From positions 62,001 to 126,000 of the forward strand of contig CALWLJ010000006.1 in assembly GCA_944381495.1 (NCBI GenBank): a stretch of DNA of 64,000 nt, given 5' to 3'. A program made the translations under genes and the position numbers. The notes under the pieces were generated by a model. The model was given only the letters and a program-made list of their open reading frames with translations, was not told where the DNA came from and did no database searches. Position 1 is the stretch's first letter. Every line of letters starts with the position of its first letter. This DNA comes from an uncultured Mediterraneibacter sp. (GTDB lineage Bacteria; Bacillota; Clostridia; Lachnospirales; Lachnospiraceae). Shown here one piece after another: positions 19,101 to 27,316 of the stretch.

Positions 19101-19271
19101 CAGTTCATCTTCATTTTCATAACTTTCTGCCTGTTCACCGCCTACACTGCCGAAAAACAGTTCCAGAGCGGTACTGTAATTTACTGCGACCAGATTAATG
19201 GCAATAACTGCCACAAGGATCACGGCAAACAGAACATTAAATAAAGCAAATCTTACCTTTGTCTTTTTCAT
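16110..19271 (-). CDS. Membrane-anchored GH3 beta-glycosidase with swapped domain order
   Basis: A 1053-residue enzyme. Residues 8-30 form an N-terminal membrane segment. The GH3 C-type sandwich comes first (about 60-345, with NPSGHLVDTY and FPFGYGLSYT around 280-370). A fibronectin III-like domain follows (about 378-480). The TIM-barrel catalytic domain comes last (about 635-900), with DGPHG, GRNHEYYSEDP at 738-748, the KHF motif at 772-774 and the nucleophile Asp851 in AVITDYTSEGD. Four hydrophobic segments close the protein (about 915-1045). This is the reverse of the usual GH3 order, as in some permuted beta-glucosidases. The enzyme likely faces outward. Its ATG overlaps the lipoprotein stop by 4 bases, so the two are coupled. 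The sugar specificity is not readable. Confidence 0.85.
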   Translation of the reverse strand: MKKTKVRFALFNVLFAVILVAVIAINLVAVNYSTALELFFGSVGGEQAESYENEDELLDAEIEFTDTVVDEGAVLMYNNENALPLESGAAVSIFSQSCREWITNGTGSSAVATSDYSDRNLKTSLENAGFRVNETLWDFYGENGRGRGTGGSGEAADWSLNENPWSEVSAACESSFADYNDVALMVISRTGGEGADVPREMSRYDGTADEHYLELSSTEKEILRGIQDAGFEKTVVIINAGNAMEMSFLDEEDLGVDAVLWVGGTGYNGVEEVGRLLSGEVNPSGHLVDTYVNDSFSSPAVQNFGDNRYVNSSGEVLDSAYSYVNYGEGVYVGYRYYETRYEDTVMGTPNVGDYNYGETVRFPFGYGLSYTDFTWSDFSFSENDDGTITASVNVTNSGERAGKDVVEVYFQSPYTQYDQENGIEKPAVVLGGFAKTELLDPGASETVEVTFDAREVMKSYSIADGAYIMDAGDYYITAAQDAHQAVNNILAAKGYTSSDGMDADGNADMTATYTVGDTEMITADLTTGTEIANRFADAVAEGAVYLSRQNWSVMDNSGLTYGTGTATGVSYSTDAAGTVNTVEASDELLDQINATGWDASGRPEEANDTSPATVDTDSGLTLQDLAGADYDDEKWQSLIEEMKVSELHLLYQKAGFVTQEIESIDKPKTTDSDGPHGITNFISGYSCFGYPIEEMLASTWNVELANQYGEFIGEDGIRSNTQGWYAPAMNIHRTPFSGRNHEYYSEDPLLSGKMGAASVQGAMSRGMYCYIKHFAVNDQETNRSSVCTWAQEQAIREIYLRPFEITVKEGGATGVMASMNRIGFRQTKGSYALLTETLRNEWGFQGAVITDYTSEGDAVADQCLAAGTDLQLNTGSNRLTDTASDYVRHALQDAAHHVCYMVVNSEALTTAAASGFPVYILILIALDIVAALGIAGGEVLVVRSNRRIIRGLDAGIVTNAPLSSKVRILSIAALVLDVIGLVVEIWISPAGIAIVAVGLICAIAAKMMAKKQGSSGNLLVRITFIVTVISMILVLVYELAIVVATIFSERNFG

Positions 19272-20008
19272 TCTGCACCCTCCTCACTCTCTGAAGGCTC
19301 TGCTGCCTCCTGAGTATCAGGCTGTTCAACATCATCTGATGTATCCTGAAGAAACTCGAAAGATCCGTCTTCTTTATTGATTCTCACCTGCTGAGCCTGA
19401 CTTCCTGTATTAAAGTGGTAATCCATGATCGGTCCATAAAATGTTCCTTTTGCAGGACTGTCCGGATCGACTACGCCCCCTTCTTCAGAGTAGTTATAAT
19501 GTTCATATCCGTCTCCATAAAAGAGTACATAAGACGCCCAGTCCGGTGAATTCAGAGTGATAACATCTCCATCATTGGTAAATGATCCGTAAAAAGCTCC
19601 CCAGTGATGAATTCCCCTTGAGGAAATATACATTTCCTTGACAAGTTCATATCGCTGAGAACTTCCGTCCACATACGGAAGATTTCCCGTCCGGTTGGAT
19701 GTATCTCCATTGTCATAAAGGATCAAAGTATTGTCTTCCCAGAGGGTATTGATATCTCCATATAACATTACAAGGGAAGTAACCGTCCCCATCAGATCAT
19801 TGGCGTCCAGATGCTGAGAATAATGTCCCAGGACAGATGAATTTTCCTCATCATTTGCTGCTGTCTGGGTTTCTGTCTGCACTTCACTTTCCGTTCTGTT
19901 TCCAGAACTGCCGCCGTTTCCGACCTGCTCCAGACGTGTACTTGCACATCCTGTTACTGCAGTCAATGTCAGCAACGCGATCATAGCTGATATGATTCTT
20001 TTTTTCAT
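19268..20008 (-). CDS. Secreted lipoprotein, partner of the GH3 enzyme
   Basis: A 246-residue protein. The start at 20008 has AAGGAGGAG upstream and yields a signal sequence MKKRIISAMIALLTLTAVTG followed by the lipobox Cys, so it is a lipoprotein. The next 40 residues are a low-complexity Thr/Glu/Asn linker. The folded part (about 60-215) contains repeated Trp/Tyr-rich beta motifs (GIHHWGAFYGSF, YVLFYGDGYEHYNY, FYGPIMDYHFN) and the C-terminus is acidic. No enzyme motif is recognised. Its coupling to a surface GH3 enzyme suggests carbohydrate binding or presentation at the membrane, by inference. Confidence 0.7.
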   Translation of the reverse strand: MKKRIISAMIALLTLTAVTGCASTRLEQVGNGGSSGNRTESEVQTETQTAANDEENSSVLGHYSQHLDANDLMGTVTSLVMLYGDINTLWEDNTLILYDNGDTSNRTGNLPYVDGSSQRYELVKEMYISSRGIHHWGAFYGSFTNDGDVITLNSPDWASYVLFYGDGYEHYNYSEEGGVVDPDSPAKGTFYGPIMDYHFNTGSQAQQVRINKEDGSFEFLQDTSDDVEQPDTQEAAEPSESEEGAE

Positions 20009-20187
20009 AAAGCTCCTCCTTATCTCCCATTCTCCCTGCGCGCCCGTTCGAATGTTTTCTGGATGGTCAATATATTGCCTTTCTTCCACTGACACTAATT
20101 TTATTCCCGTATTCTGAAAATTTCTAATACTTGTAAGGTATGCTAAATAATACGTAAAAGTAATGATAAAAAATGTAGCAGATATAC

Positions 20188-20224
20188 AAAAAGAGCATCG
20201 CATCTGTAAACGATGCAATGCTCT
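20188..20224 (-). terminator. Terminator after the metallophosphoesterase
   Basis: On the minus strand AGAGCATTGCATC pairs with GATGCGATGCTCT and is followed by TTTTTG. It ends transcription coming from the phosphoesterase gene before the lipoprotein-GH3 operon. Confidence 0.85.
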
Positions 20225-20301
20225 GAATGATGTAACTATTTACAATCTTCTACTCCCGATATCGAATGATCTGCACAATATTTTCTCTGCCTTCCGGCTC
20301 C

Positions 20302-21114
20302 TTATCTCCCCGTCCTGTTGACCTCCATCTTATCCAATATCCCATGCGCTGTAACCCCGGGATGAGTGACCCGGATCCGGCAGACTTGCTCTACAAACTT
20401 CCAGTCCAGTCCCATGTCTTTGGCAATCTTTTCGACCTGCTGCCCTTTATCCATCCTCCGGAGTATCTTCGCGATCACCCCCGGCAGATCTCCGTCCGGA
20501 ATACGAACCTCTCTGTCTTCTTCCCTCTTTCCCGATGAAGCCCCTTGGTATTCTCCCGGGCGGACTGCTGGGTCTGCTGATCTGGCCGCCGGTCTGCCGT
20601 TCCCTTTCTCATGGGGAATATCAATCCTCTTCACGCTCCATACAGGCGCCTCATCTCCGGATTCCGTGTAAGCCTCTTTGTCCTCCCGGATCTCCAGCAC
20701 CGCCATAGTGATGTCCTGATTGAACCGCCGTCTCCCGCAGCTGCCGGGATTGAGCCAGAGCCGGCCGTCCCGCTCCTCTTCCAGATATTTGTGGGAATGT
20801 CCGAAGACGATGATCTGTCGGTTCCCCAAATCTTCCGGCAGCTCTTTCTTATTATGAACAACATAAAAGCGGATTCCCGCCAGCGTAAACTCCAGATCAT
20901 GGGGCAGGTACTCTGCCCACTCCTTGTCATTATTGCCCCTTACAATATAAAAGGGCGTCCCCGGCTTTGCCGCCGCCTTCATCTCGTCAATGATCTTCTG
21001 GGAATTGATGTCCCCTCCATGGATCACCGCGTCGCTTTCTCCGATCAGCCGGAGTACTTCCGGACGGAGCAAACCATGCGTGTCCGACAAAACTGCTATC
21101 TTCATATCTGTCAT
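20302..21114 (-). CDS. YfcE/MJ0936-type metallophosphoesterase with C-terminal extension
   Basis: A 270-residue protein. The calcineurin-like motifs are SDTHG near residue 10, HGGD near 32, RGNND near 59 and FGHSH near 105, which together bind two metals. The core (1-165) matches the YfcE phosphodiesterase family. A linker rich in Pro, Ala and Gly leads to a helical tail (about 210-265) with a helix-turn-helix-like pattern (VEKIAKDMGLDWKFVEQVCRI), which is unusual for YfcE and may bind nucleic acid or a partner. It is monocistronic with its own terminator. Confidence 0.85.
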   Translation of the reverse strand: MTDMKIAVLSDTHGLLRPEVLRLIGESDAVIHGGDINSQKIIDEMKAAAKPGTPFYIVRGNNDKEWAEYLPHDLEFTLAGIRFYVVHNKKELPEDLGNRQIIVFGHSHKYLEEERDGRLWLNPGSCGRRRFNQDITMAVLEIREDKEAYTESGDEAPVWSVKRIDIPHEKGNGRPAARSADPAVRPGEYQGASSGKREEDREVRIPDGDLPGVIAKILRRMDKGQQVEKIAKDMGLDWKFVEQVCRIRVTHPGVTAHGILDKMEVNRTGR

Positions 21115-21194
21115 TTCAGAATTGTCCCCATTCCCTTTCTGCCGGATCCATTCCGGCGTACGATTCTTTTATCTTTTCATTGTCATTTTGACTG

Positions 21195-23702
21195 TCATTG
21201 TCCCGATTCCCGCAGTCTCTCCACCACGCTCCCCCTGCGCGCCATCCGGCTTCCCGCAGCAAGGGGGATCAGGATGCAGACCGCCGTCACCAGCGCTGCC
21301 ATCCCCACCATGGGCCACAACGGCACCATAAAGGGCGCGCCCATGTAGTTCAGCGCCTGGTAGATTACATAAGTCACTCCCAGCCCGATGGTACCTGTGA
21401 GCGCCAATGATCCAATGGCAAAGAACAGTCCTTCCATTATCAGCATCCGGTTCCGCTGACGGTCCGTCATGCCGATGCTTTCCAGCACGGCCAGCTCATT
21501 CTGCCGGTTCTGTATATTTCCCGTGACAGTGTTGATATAGTTCATAAGGCCGATCAGAGCCAGGATCAATGCGATCCCTATTCCCACTTCCATCATATTC
21601 CCCTGCGCCTTTTCCACATTTTCCTTGGCCTCCAGCCTGGAGGAACAGGAAAAGTCATTTGCATCAGGACTGCTTTCCATCAGACTGATCAGCTCCTGCT
21701 CCGCCGCCTCATCATAGGTCTCATCGTAGAACAGGCTGAGCTTTGCCACATAAGGATCTGCAATATAGTCCCGCATGACCTGGTCACTGACGATGATGAC
21801 CGGAGGGAAGATACTGCCCGCGCCGCTGTAGTAGTTCTCGTCTGTCAGTCCCGCTATGGTAAATGTCCTTGTCTCTCCGGGATCATCCGGCAGCGCGCAG
21901 GTCACTTCCGTCCCTTTCAGCTGTTCGGATGTGAAATCCAGGCTGTTCCGGTAGAGTACGCATGTCTTCCCCGCCAGGAAATCCTCTTTATTCACAGCAA
22001 TATCCATATTTTCCTGCATGTAGTCAAAGTCTGACTCATTGATCCCGATCAGGAACGTACTGTAATCTTCCGGGTGCTCCTGATATTTTTCCCGGTAATC
22101 CTCATAGGGAGCGTACATCCACATGGCGAAGAATTCTTCCAGCCACTTTTCCACAAAGTCCGGCTCCCACGGGACCATGACCTCCGCGCACAGCAGAGGA
22201 TCCGCCTCGCGCACACCTTCCACGGCCTCCGCTTTCTCCAGAAAATCTCCATCCATCAGCTGTTTCCACCCGTCCTTTTCATCCATGTTCAGGGTATCAT
22301 TTGTCAAGGCCATATCCGCATCCCGGTAAATATACACATAGCTTCTGGCGCCTTCGCTTTCCAGCAGAGTCACCAGGCAGAGGAACACCGACATGCCTGC
22401 TGCCAGGGAAGCCATGATGACCGTCGACCGCTTCTTGTCCCTGGTCAGCTGCTCCAGGGCCATGCGGGGGAATATCTTCCCCCTTCTGGTCTTCCGGTAT
22501 CCGCTCCTGTCGTATGTCCCCCGGTACCCTGTCGCCTCCACCGGGGAAACGGAAACCGCCTTCTTCACAGGTTTCCTGCTGCCGGCATAGATAGTCAGGG
22601 CGGTAAATGCCGCTGTCAGGATGAACACCGCCGGATGGAAGACAATCTCAATCGTGCCCACCTCGCTGGACCGAATCCCCAGAGACCGGATCACAGAAGG
22701 GAAGAGGAGGAAGGAAACCGCCCCGCCCAGGAGCAGACCTGCCGCCAGACCTCCACCGCCAAGCATACACATCTGCCTGCGGATCAGGCTGCGGATCTGT
22801 CTCTCTGTCATCCCTACAGACTGCAGCAGTCCGTAATACCGCACATTTCCCGCCACAGACAGGTTCATGATGTTGTAGATCAGCAGATATGCGCACAGAC
22901 AGGTCACCATCGCGATCCCTGCCAGCCCCAGGAAGATAGGCACCGAGTATCCCATATCCCCGGTAAAGAACAGTGCCTGCTGTTTTCCCAGATCCAGGCT
23001 GTCTGTAAATGTCTGCTGCTGATCCGATGTCATGATCCCTGGCTTCAGATCCAGGTACAGACGCCCTGACGCCACTTCGGAAAGCTCATATCCGGACTGC
23101 CGGTAAAAAGCCTCGGAAACATAGAACTCTCCTCCGTCACCGTATCCCTTCCAGATACCCGATATGGAAAATGTCTTCCATGAGAGATTTCCTTCGCTGT
23201 CTCTGTATTCCGCCGAAAAAGTATCCCCTACGTCCAGGCCTTCCAGCCCTGCACTTTTCAATCCTTTCTCTGAGATCATGACCTGATCTTCCGTCTGGGG
23301 ATAGTCTCCTCTCACCCATTCCCGGGCCGGCGCCATGATCTCATCCCAGAATACCGGATCCGCCCAGATACAGCCTGCTCCCACCGTACCGTCCGTTTCC
23401 GTTTTCTCAATGCTTCCCGCGATGCCCACTGTTCCCGCCAGAAGGACGTCCTTGTCTGACATGCATTTTTCATACTGTCCGTCCGTAATCCCGTAGAGTA
23501 CCGCGTCGAACTCTCCTCCGTTGAGGCGTACATTTTGCAGCTGGTACATGTCCAGCCAGGTCAGGCCCACCGTAAACACACTAAACAGCATGAAAGATGC
23601 AAGAGCCACGGCCGCCGCCAGGATCAGGCTCCGGTTCCGGTTGTTCCTCACAGATTTTTCTGCAAGCCGCCGGATGACTCTGTCATTGTTATTCCCAAGC
23701 AT
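21195..23702 (-). CDS. ABC transporter permease, FtsX/MacB-like
   Basis: An 835-residue permease with two FtsX units. One N-terminal membrane segment (about 25-47) and a large outer domain are followed by three segments near 265-385. A second outer domain and three more segments then close the protein (about 695-825). Typical FtsX patterns are NLSVAGNVRYYGLLQSVGMT and NRQNELAVLESIGMTDRQ. The start is put at ATG 23702 with AGGTG upstream; a GTG lies 9 nt before. It overlaps the ATPase gene. With the kinase and regulator upstream it fits the export or resistance modules that sense antimicrobial peptides, though here the outer domain is larger than in BceB. Confidence 0.88.
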   Translation of the reverse strand: MLGNNNDRVIRRLAEKSVRNNRNRSLILAAAVALASFMLFSVFTVGLTWLDMYQLQNVRLNGGEFDAVLYGITDGQYEKCMSDKDVLLAGTVGIAGSIEKTETDGTVGAGCIWADPVFWDEIMAPAREWVRGDYPQTEDQVMISEKGLKSAGLEGLDVGDTFSAEYRDSEGNLSWKTFSISGIWKGYGDGGEFYVSEAFYRQSGYELSEVASGRLYLDLKPGIMTSDQQQTFTDSLDLGKQQALFFTGDMGYSVPIFLGLAGIAMVTCLCAYLLIYNIMNLSVAGNVRYYGLLQSVGMTERQIRSLIRRQMCMLGGGGLAAGLLLGGAVSFLLFPSVIRSLGIRSSEVGTIEIVFHPAVFILTAAFTALTIYAGSRKPVKKAVSVSPVEATGYRGTYDRSGYRKTRRGKIFPRMALEQLTRDKKRSTVIMASLAAGMSVFLCLVTLLESEGARSYVYIYRDADMALTNDTLNMDEKDGWKQLMDGDFLEKAEAVEGVREADPLLCAEVMVPWEPDFVEKWLEEFFAMWMYAPYEDYREKYQEHPEDYSTFLIGINESDFDYMQENMDIAVNKEDFLAGKTCVLYRNSLDFTSEQLKGTEVTCALPDDPGETRTFTIAGLTDENYYSGAGSIFPPVIIVSDQVMRDYIADPYVAKLSLFYDETYDEAAEQELISLMESSPDANDFSCSSRLEAKENVEKAQGNMMEVGIGIALILALIGLMNYINTVTGNIQNRQNELAVLESIGMTDRQRNRMLIMEGLFFAIGSLALTGTIGLGVTYVIYQALNYMGAPFMVPLWPMVGMAALVTAVCILIPLAAGSRMARRGSVVERLRESGQ

Positions 23703-24471
23703 AGCCGTCACCTGCCTTTTCCGGGTGGAGGACGCTGCCGCCGTTCATGATTCCGCCATGCATGTTCCTGCCGGTCATGATCCCATCATCCGCGTTCCTG
23801 TGGTTTACGATCCTGCCATCCTCAATGCGAACAGTCCGGTCCGCCATCTGAGCGATATCATTGTCATGGGTGATCAGGATCACCGTCTGCTGGAACTGCT
23901 TTGCCGCTACCCGCAGAAGTCCGATCACGTCATGGCTGGCAGCTGTGTCCAGATTTCCTGTAGGCTCATCGCAGAGCAGGATAGCCGGACGTGCCGCCAC
24001 TGCCCTGGCGATGGCGGCTCTCTGCTGCTGGCCTCCGGACAGGGCGCCCGGCAGCGCCTCTCTCTTATCTTCCAGCTGAAGGAACTCCAGGATCTCATCC
24101 ACATAGTCCCGGTCAATCTTCCTGCCGTCCAGCTCAATGGGCAGCACCACATTTTCGTATACGTTCAGATCCGGCACCAGGTTGTAGTTCTGGAAGACAA
24201 AACCTACTCTTCTCCGCCGGAACACGGTCAGCTGCTCCCTGTTCATATCTGAAAGGCGCCTTCCGTCCACATAGACCTCCCCCGCCGTCGGCACATCCAG
24301 CCCGCCGATCATATGGAGCAGAGTGCTCTTCCCGCTTCCGGATCTGCCGATGATGGCCACGAACTCCCGCTCCTTTACGGTGAAATCCACGCCGTCCAGA
24401 GCCTTTACCGTATTGTTTCCCAGTTTATAGTATTTTTTCAGTCCTTCTGTTTTCACAATATAGAAATCCAT
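23689..24471 (-). CDS. ABC transporter ATP-binding protein, LolD/MacB type
   Basis: A 260-residue ATPase. Walker A is GRSGSGKST near 41-49, the Q-loop is VFQNYNLVPDL, the signature is ALSGGQQQR near 144 and Walker B is ILLCDEPTGNLD. The H-loop is ILITHDNDIA. The final 35 residues are a His/Met/Gly-rich tail (GIMTGRNMHGGIMNGGS) not usual for the family, which could bind metal or be a drifted end. It overlaps the permease gene by 14 bases (permease ATG at 23702) and powers it. Confidence 0.93.
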   Translation of the reverse strand: MDFYIVKTEGLKKYYKLGNNTVKALDGVDFTVKEREFVAIIGRSGSGKSTLLHMIGGLDVPTAGEVYVDGRRLSDMNREQLTVFRRRRVGFVFQNYNLVPDLNVYENVVLPIELDGRKIDRDYVDEILEFLQLEDKREALPGALSGGQQQRAAIARAVAARPAILLCDEPTGNLDTAASHDVIGLLRVAAKQFQQTVILITHDNDIAQMADRTVRIEDGRIVNHRNADDGIMTGRNMHGGIMNGGSVLHPEKAGDGYAWE

Positions 24472-24524
24472 GTGTCTTACCTCCTTGTGATCTCAGGATA
24501 CCTCCCGAATATCACAAACCGGTC

Positions 24525-25520
24525 TCATTCTGAGATTATCACAGAACTGTGATTTTCCAGGCGGCCCGGTCCCGGGGCGTTTGGCAGGCTGATGCAGAAA
24601 TCGGAGCCCTCCCCGGGAACGGACTTTACCTCCACATACCCTTTCTGAAGCTCCGCGATCTTCCGGGTCAGATAAAGGCCGATGCCGATCCCGTCCTGAT
24701 CATGTATTTCCGGTTCCCGGTAGAACCGGGTGAAGATCCGGGCCTGCCGGTCCGGGGCGATCCCCTTTCCCGTATCCTTCACATGGATCTCTGTAAACAT
24801 CTCTCCCCGGCGCACTTCCAGCCGGATCTCTCCCCCTTCCGGCGTGTACTTCACTCCGTTGTCCAGGAGATTGTACACTGCCTCTTCCGTCCATTTCCCG
24901 TCATGAGGAAGGGGAATAGCGGATTCTCCGATGTCAGCTGTCAGCCGGATCCGCTTCTTCGAAGCCCCGGGCACCGCGGCGGATACGGCCCGCTCCAGTG
25001 TGGGCCGCAGGTCTGAAGCATCTTTGCTGATCTGTATGACTCCCGTCTCCAGCCGGGACATTTTCACCAGGCTCTCCAGCAGGAAGTCCAGCTTGTCCGT
25101 CTGATGCTCCAGCCGGGACAGGAACTCCAGCGCAGTTTTCCCTTCAGGCAGACTCTGGATCTGGTCTCTCAGGATCTCCAGACAGATTTTCTGATTGGCC
25201 AGAGGCGTTCTTGTCTGGTGGGAAATGTCTGCAATCAGCTCCTGGATCTGCTTCTTTTCCTGTCTGCTCTCCTGTTCCTTCTGCTCCATGATATGGCTCA
25301 CCCGGCTCAGCTTCTCACTGACCCTTCCGGTGAGAGAATCCTCTGTATCCAGTACCTGGTCTGTCATCTGGTCCGCCATTTTCCCCGACGCCACCGCGTC
25401 AAGCTGGATTTCTATCCGATCAGCGAAATCATATACATCTCTTTTCAGCTTTCTCATTTTCCAGGTCATAGCCGCCGCCCAGGCCGCGGCGCATATGGTG
25501 ACCAGTATCATCCAAGCCAT
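24525..25520 (-). CDS. Sensor histidine kinase with a single membrane anchor
   Basis: A 331-residue kinase. Only one N-terminal membrane segment (residues 1-20) is present and there is no outer sensing domain. The phospho-acceptor is His101 in ADISHQTRTPLANQ. The ATP-binding domain holds the N box (VYNLLDNGVKYTP), the G1 box (VKDTGKGIAPD) and the G2 box (GIGIGLYLTRKIAEL). Such kinases usually rely on a partner, here probably the FtsX-type transporter, to sense the signal. The gene overlaps the regulator upstream by 13 bases. Confidence 0.92.
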   Translation of the reverse strand: MAWMILVTICAAAWAAAMTWKMRKLKRDVYDFADRIEIQLDAVASGKMADQMTDQVLDTEDSLTGRVSEKLSRVSHIMEQKEQESRQEKKQIQELIADISHQTRTPLANQKICLEILRDQIQSLPEGKTALEFLSRLEHQTDKLDFLLESLVKMSRLETGVIQISKDASDLRPTLERAVSAAVPGASKKRIRLTADIGESAIPLPHDGKWTEEAVYNLLDNGVKYTPEGGEIRLEVRRGEMFTEIHVKDTGKGIAPDRQARIFTRFYREPEIHDQDGIGIGLYLTRKIAELQKGYVEVKSVPGEGSDFCISLPNAPGPGRLENHSSVIISE

Positions 25521-26179
25521 TGATATCCCATCCCGTATACATTTGATATATATCTGTGTTCCTCGTCCTCGATCTTGTTCCTGAGCCGGTTGATGTTCAC
25601 CGCCAGCGCATGTTTATCCACAAACTGGCTGCCCCCGTCCCACAGCCGGTCCAGCAGCACCTGATAGGTCAGCAGCTGTCCCTTATGGGCCAGAAACTCC
25701 TGCAGGATTCGGAATTCCGTGGGCGTGACCGGGCACTCTTCTCCTCTTTTCTCCGCCCGGGCTCTTGTCAGATCGATCCGAAGGAACCCGTCGTCAAAGA
25801 CCATTCCCCGATCCTCCTCCAAACGCTTCAGGATCACGCCGATCTTTTTCATCAGGATCTTCATGGAAAAGGGCTTGGTCACATAATCTTCTGCTCCCAG
25901 CTCATAGCCCAGCAGGGCGTCCTCCTCCAGGTCCCGGGCCGTCAGGAACAGCACCGGGACAGACGCCTTCTCCCGGATCCTGCGGCAGAAGTCAAATCCT
26001 TCCCCATCCGGCAGGTTTACATCCAGAAGGATCAGATCCGCTCCGGATTCTTCATATATCTCCCATGCCTCCGCCAGAGAATGTGCAGCGGAGACCCCAT
26101 AGCCTTCTTTATCCAGCATGTAGCAGATGCTCTGGTTCAATTCCAGATCATCCTCGACTACTAAAATCTTCTTATCCAT
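25508..26179 (-). CDS. OmpR-family response regulator
   Basis: A 223-residue regulator. The receiver domain has acidic pair ED10/D11, phospho-acceptor Asp53 in LILLDVNLPDGEG and Lys in EDYVTKPFS. The C-terminal winged helix (about 130-220) has TPTEFRILQEFLAHKG and the recognition region ALAVNINRLRNKI. It should control the ABC genes that follow in the same operon. It begins 12 bases after the PHP gene, with AAAGGA as the ribosome site. Confidence 0.95.
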   Translation of the reverse strand: MDKKILVVEDDLELNQSICYMLDKEGYGVSAAHSLAEAWEIYEESGADLILLDVNLPDGEGFDFCRRIREKASVPVLFLTARDLEEDALLGYELGAEDYVTKPFSMKILMKKIGVILKRLEEDRGMVFDDGFLRIDLTRARAEKRGEECPVTPTEFRILQEFLAHKGQLLTYQVLLDRLWDGGSQFVDKHALAVNINRLRNKIEDEEHRYISNVYGMGYQWLG

Positions 26180-26191
26180 TTTTCTGTCCTT

Positions 26192-27151
26192 TCACAGAAA
26201 ATATGCATTGCTGTCCGCATATTTTCCCTGTCCGTCTTCCACTCTGACCCGGATATACCCTTCCCGGCCAGACAGCGGGAAACGGGCTTCTGTCAGCATT
26301 TCTCCAGGATCCGCCGCCTTCCGGTAACAGTCCCTTCCGGCAGTTACCACGTAGATTCTGCAGACCGGACTGGTCCGTACCGCCAGCTCGCCGTCTTCTA
26401 TATACATTTCCCGGATCTCCGGTCCCATGGAGCTGTAGAAGCACCCTTTCTGCAGCGCGTCAGTCACCGCTTCAAAAGTAAGCTCCGGCGCCTTGATCAT
26501 CGTAAAACCTCCAAAGGAGTCGCAGAACGGATGATCCATGGGGAAACCGTTGTGATTGTCATCTGTTGCCAGACAGAAGATCCGCTTTCCCAGACGGAGC
26601 ATCTCATCGTACGCCTGAGGATTATATCCATACATTCCATCATGTTCGCAGCCATAGTTAAAGATCTCCATGGCGAACAGCCCTTCCAGCCCCCGGTAAT
26701 CGTCCCGCGTCTGCATGGACCAGTAAGGATGGTTATAGCACACCAGAAATCCCATCTCATTCATGCGTCTGATATAGCTGTTGATATACTCCATATCCCC
26801 GTACCGGCACTCCGGGCAGATCCCATTTTCCTTTTCTTCTCTCTTATAGTCCGGTCTGGTATCAAAGAGGTTGATATGATAAGTCCGGTCCGTACCGCTC
26901 ATCCGCTCCGGACAGTCCTCGTTGATATCCACTTCTACACCGGGGATCGTAAGGAAATCCCTGTCATTGAGGCTGCTGTGGTCCCGGTATACCCGGTGAT
27001 CCGTAAAGGCCATGATCTGATAGCCATGGGCCTTGTAAGCCGCTTTGGACTCCTCCGGAGTCAGACAGCCGTCTGACAGCGTTGTATGGCTGTGGAGGTT
27101 TGCCTTGTAAAATGTTCCCTGTTCCGGGAGAAGATAATGTCTGTCTTTCAT
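26192..27151 (-). CDS. PHP-domain metal-dependent phosphoesterase
   Basis: A 319-residue soluble protein. PHP motifs are ANLHSHTTLSDG near 14-25, FTDHRVY near 51-57, the GVEVDINED strand near 70 and YNHPYWS near 125. These His and Asp residues coordinate metals in phosphoesterases related to histidinol phosphatase. No polymerase or other domain is attached. The target is unknown. The short 12-base gap to the response regulator gene places it in the same operon, which is unusual for this type of sensing module. Confidence 0.85.
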   Translation of the reverse strand: MKDRHYLLPEQGTFYKANLHSHTTLSDGCLTPEESKAAYKAHGYQIMAFTDHRVYRDHSSLNDRDFLTIPGVEVDINEDCPERMSGTDRTYHINLFDTRPDYKREEKENGICPECRYGDMEYINSYIRRMNEMGFLVCYNHPYWSMQTRDDYRGLEGLFAMEIFNYGCEHDGMYGYNPQAYDEMLRLGKRIFCLATDDNHNGFPMDHPFCDSFGGFTMIKAPELTFEAVTDALQKGCFYSSMGPEIREMYIEDGELAVRTSPVCRIYVVTAGRDCYRKAADPGEMLTEARFPLSGREGYIRVRVEDGQGKYADSNAYFL

Positions 27152-27245
27152 ATCTGATCCATCCTTTCTGTATTCGTTCTCATCGCTTTTCAGATATCAT
27201 AGCTCAATTTCCCCATTCTTTCCATAGCCACTGTTTATTATTAAT

Positions 27246-27287
27246 AAAAAGAGATGAAGATTCCTCTCCAAGGAAGATCCTCACCTC
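27246..27287 (-). terminator. Terminator of the GH43-GH2-GH1 operon
   Basis: On the minus strand GAGGTGAGGATCTTCC pairs imperfectly with GGAATCTTCATCTC across a short loop and is followed by TTTTTATTA. It lies about 30 nt after the GH43 stop codon. Confidence 0.82.
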
Positions 27288-27316
27288 TTTTATTGATAAA
27301 TCCTCTTCTTTTGACG

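Noticed and set aside
16110-19271. Frameshift or assembly error as the cause of swapped GH3 domains
   Set aside because: The frame is continuous, all domains are complete and permuted GH3 proteins are known.
22074-23069. 331-codon + strand frame opposite the ABC permease
   Set aside because: The permease on the minus strand has clear FtsX motifs; the mirror frame is rich in Pro, Arg and His as expected for a shadow.
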